Positions 61,733-64,000 of a DNA stretch of 64,000 nt are shown piece by piece. The stretch's first letter is position 1. Every line of letters begins with the position of its first letter. The position numbers and the translations under genes were made by a program. The DNA comes from Algoriphagus sp. PAP.12 (GTDB lineage Bacteria; Bacteroidota; Bacteroidia; Cytophagales; Cyclobacteriaceae), in assembly GCF_026652115.1 (NCBI RefSeq), contig NZ_JAPPSQ010000015.1, forward strand, positions 53,445 through 117,444. The letters are read 5' to 3'. The notes below the pieces were generated by a model that saw only the letters and a list, made by a program, of their open reading frames with translations, made no database searches and was not told where the DNA came from.

Positions 61733-61791
61733 TAAAATAAATTGGAAAAGAATCGCTTTTTTCCTTTATAAATCTGCAATTGCCCAATCTA

Positions 61792-62577
61792 ATGAATACT
61801 CAATCTACTATGAGAATTGTGTTGATCTGTTTATTGATCAGCGTAACTCTTTCCTTGGAATCCAATGCCCAAAATCCCACCGAAAATCAATCTTTAATCA
61901 AACATTTCAACGGAACAATCACAGCAACAAATAATGGGGTTTCAATTATTCCCTCTTTTACTTTGGGTAGGCCTGCTGTTTTTTTTGATTTGAATATAGG
62001 TGGAGAGAGGTTGACTTTCGAGCCCATGTTTCGGTTTGGAATGGATGGCAAACCTTGGTCCTTTGTCCTGTGGTGGAGGTATAAAATAATAAAGGATAAG
62101 CGTTTTTCTTTGACTGCTGGAGCTCATCCGGCATTTTTGTTTAAAGAAATGGAAGTGCTGGTAGATGGGAAACCAGAGAAAATGATGGTATCAAAACGGT
62201 ATTTGGCAATGGAGCTTTCCCCTTCTTTTCAGTTGACACCGAAATCAAGCCTGGGAATTTATTTCCTAAAAGGACATGGCTTTGATCCTGATCCTCCTGT
62301 GAATTCTACCTTCGTTGGTTTTAATTGGACGCTGAAGAATGTGCCAATAGGAGAGAATTTAAGTTTTAAGATGACTCCTCAGTTTTATTACCTAAAAGTT
62401 GATGAAAATGACGGGGTATATGTGACTTCCACCTTTACATTCACCCATCAAAAGTTGCCATTTGGGATTGCTTCGACCTTGAACCAAAAGTTAAACTCCA
62501 CCATCGCCGGAGATGACTTTGTATGGAATATTGCCCTGCTCTACAACTTTGCAAATCAGTTCACAAAAAAGAGATGA
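61792..62577 (+). CDS. outer-membrane beta-barrel-like protein of unknown family
   Basis: The ATG at 61792 is used; a TTG at 61780 and an ATG at 61810 are alternatives. This 261-residue protein has a signal peptide (ending SNAQ) and alternating strands (SIIPSFTLGRPAVFFDLNIGG, TFEPMFRFGMDGKPWSFVLWWRYK, FVWNIALLYNF at the end). The regular alternation and aromatic-rich last strand suggest a small outer-membrane barrel, perhaps porin-like. I do not recognise a family. Confidence 0.7.
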   Translation: MNTQSTMRIVLICLLISVTLSLESNAQNPTENQSLIKHFNGTITATNNGVSIIPSFTLGRPAVFFDLNIGGERLTFEPMFRFGMDGKPWSFVLWWRYKIIKDKRFSLTAGAHPAFLFKEMEVLVDGKPEKMMVSKRYLAMELSPSFQLTPKSSLGIYFLKGHGFDPDPPVNSTFVGFNWTLKNVPIGENLSFKMTPQFYYLKVDENDGVYVTSTFTFTHQKLPFGIASTLNQKLNSTIAGDDFVWNIALLYNFANQFTKKR

Positions 62578-62682
62578 CATGTGTCTGGATTATTCTAATT
62601 GCATTTCATTTATGCGAATGGCGGAATAATTCTCTAAAAGAGGAATATTGGGCTTATATAAGGCTCTTTTCGGGCTTCATTC

Positions 62683-62690
62683 TATCTTTG
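62683..62690 (+). promoter_or_regulatory. candidate -7 box for the PLP decarboxylase gene
   Basis: TATCTTTG matches TAnnTTTG, 48 nt upstream of the ATG at 62739. A suitable -33 element is not clear. Confidence 0.35.
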
Positions 62691-62738
62691 CACCTCCAAA
62701 AGCTTTTGGAAAAGAATAAGAAACCCAATTAGTAACAA

Positions 62739-63986
62739 ATGAAAATTGATATGAAGTTCTGGAAAAAGTTAAGTACAGAGCAAAGACTCCAGAGGGTCCA
62801 GCAGGCCTTAAAAGGAAATGTAGATTTTTATAATGATGCGAGCCTAGGTTATCCAGCTTCCAGGTTGGATGAAAAGGTCTTTCCTGTAGATGCTCCATTT
62901 CTCAAGGATGCGCCTGTACTTTCTACTTTTGTAGCCAATCCAAACCATATAGGTTGCCATACATTTGGGACTTCAGAATCGGCCTTTAAAGGGACCCATG
63001 AAATTGAACGAGATGTGCTTGATATGATAGCAGTGGATTTGTTCAAAGCGGAAGAAGGTGAATACGACGGATATATCTCCCCGGGAGGAACTGAAGCTAA
63101 TATTCAGGCACTTTGGATTTACAGAAATGAATTCAAAAAGAAGTTTAATGCCAAGCTGGATGAGATTGCAATTTTGGCCTCTGAAGACACGCATTATTCA
63201 ATTCCCAAAGGAGCAAATTTGCTTACCCTAGATTGGATTAAAATCCCGGTAGATTCTAACACTCGTCAGATAGCAAAAGAAGATTTGGAAGCACAGGTGT
63301 CCAAAGCAATTGAGGAGGGAAAGAAGTATTTTATTGCTGTTTCTAATATGGGGACTACCATGTTTGGTTCGGTAGACGATCCCAATCTTTATTCTACGGT
63401 TTTGAAGTCATTTGATGTTCCATTTAGAATGCATATTGATGGAGCTTATGGAGGCTTTGTGTTTCCTTTTTCGGAAAATGAAAGCCAGATCAATTTCCAG
63501 AATCCAGATATTTCCTCTATTACAATTGACGCACACAAGATGCTTCAAGCTCCTTATGGAACTGGGATTTTTATTTCAAGAAAAGGATTAATTGAAAATG
63601 TATTAACTACAGAAGCTCAATATGTAGAGGGTATGGACTTAACCCTTTGCGGAAGCCGTTCTGGAGCCAATGCTGTCGCTGTTTGGGTGATCCTAACTAC
63701 CTATGGACCTCACAAATGGTTTGAGAAAATCTCCATTTTGAAAATGAGAACAAACTACTTGTGCAAGAGTTTGGATGAGATGAATGTTCCTTATTTCAGA
63801 GAGCCTGAGATGAATATTGTAACGATTAGATCACATGCAGTCCCTAAAGACTTGGCGAAAAAATATAGCCTAGTTCCAGAATCACATACTTCTGATAATG
63901 AATGGTACAAGATCGTTTTGATGGATCACGTTGAAGTGGAACATCTCAAGGATTTTATTCAGGAATTGAAAGCGGTAAAAGCTTAA
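62739..63986 (+). CDS. PLP-dependent group II decarboxylase family protein
   Basis: This 415-residue protein has the aminotransferase-like fold of glutamate/aromatic amino acid decarboxylases: YISPGGTEANIQALW (PLP phosphate region), MHIDGAYGGF with Asp234 (pyridine N contact), and SITIDAHKMLQAPYGTG with the Schiff-base Lys267. It is shorter than GAD or AADC and could act on aspartate, glutamate or an aromatic amino acid. A second ATG at 62751 is possible. The gene is complete, with its stop just before the window end. Confidence 0.86.
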   Translation: MKIDMKFWKKLSTEQRLQRVQQALKGNVDFYNDASLGYPASRLDEKVFPVDAPFLKDAPVLSTFVANPNHIGCHTFGTSESAFKGTHEIERDVLDMIAVDLFKAEEGEYDGYISPGGTEANIQALWIYRNEFKKKFNAKLDEIAILASEDTHYSIPKGANLLTLDWIKIPVDSNTRQIAKEDLEAQVSKAIEEGKKYFIAVSNMGTTMFGSVDDPNLYSTVLKSFDVPFRMHIDGAYGGFVFPFSENESQINFQNPDISSITIDAHKMLQAPYGTGIFISRKGLIENVLTTEAQYVEGMDLTLCGSRSGANAVAVWVILTTYGPHKWFEKISILKMRTNYLCKSLDEMNVPYFREPEMNIVTIRSHAVPKDLAKKYSLVPESHTSDNEWYKIVLMDHVEVEHLKDFIQELKAVKA

Positions 63987-64000
63987 TATTCTTGATTAAA

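Noticed and set aside
1..64000. Search for tRNA, rRNA, CRISPR arrays, transposases and phage genes.
   Set aside because: No sequence with the required conserved loops, regular direct repeats, or recognisable integrase, transposase or capsid proteins was seen on either strand by eye.

Overview
The window reads as the chromosome of a member of the Bacteroidota, most likely order Cytophagales, family Cyclobacteriaceae, close to Algoriphagus. This placement is an inference from content. The evidence is low G+C, a SusC/SusD pair, a type III glutamine synthetase, DUF2480 and DUF4397 proteins, a PKD-free set of lipoproteins with typical lipoboxes, an ECF sigma factor, and several promoter-like TAnnTTTG boxes of the Bacteroidota type. 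I saw no tRNA, rRNA, CRISPR array, phage or insertion sequence.

Positions 1-14000: an interrupted DUF2975 membrane gene at the left edge, a PA0069-type radical SAM protein, an M61 peptidase, an amidohydrolase lipoprotein, a large secreted propeller/HEAT/cytochrome c protein, small stress or unknown proteins, two GNAT acetyltransferases, glycogen branching enzyme (glgB) and the tRNA methylthiotransferase mtaB. Positions 14000-27500: glutamine synthetase III, a SusC/SusD uptake locus continued by a ROK kinase and an exported FAD oxidoreductase, and an ECF sigma factor followed by a protein that joins an inner-membrane segment to an outer-membrane barrel. Positions 27500-32000: an atypical pyruvate kinase, two membrane proteins, an MDR oxidoreductase and an overlapping Crp/Fnr regulator.

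Positions 32100-38200 form a compact carbohydrate locus: an exported GH78-type rhamnosidase, a Tat-exported carboxylesterase, a PD40-repeat protein and a divergent NUDIX/winged-helix regulator of the NrtR/AraR type. Two near-identical palindromes (TATTATCT-N7-AGATAATA) lie upstream of the esterase-rhamnosidase pair and between the PD40 and regulator genes. They are the best candidate for a local, probably undescribed regulon.

Positions 38200-46500 hold a run of minus-strand redox and detoxification genes (DMT transporter, DUF2255, a PQQ-type sugar dehydrogenase broken by a stop codon, tautomerase, two cupins, cyclophilin-like protein, a zinc alcohol dehydrogenase with a Tat-like leader, acetyltransferase, AraC regulator, aldo/keto reductase). 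The set resembles the AraC-controlled aldehyde-reductase clusters known from other bacteria. Positions 46800-49400 hold superoxide dismutase with two co-directional genes, and a divergent four-cysteine HTH regulator. The intergenic region has two perfect palindromes lying on the two divergent promoters.

Positions 49500-64000: a Kir-type potassium channel, a NagB-like enzyme, a TauE/SafE transporter, a tandem pair of molybdenum hydroxylase large subunits with Tat-lipoprotein leaders around one [2Fe-2S] subunit, a tandem pair of exported alpha/beta hydrolases, an ammonium transporter, a secreted DinB-like protein, a barrel-like protein and a PLP-dependent decarboxylase.
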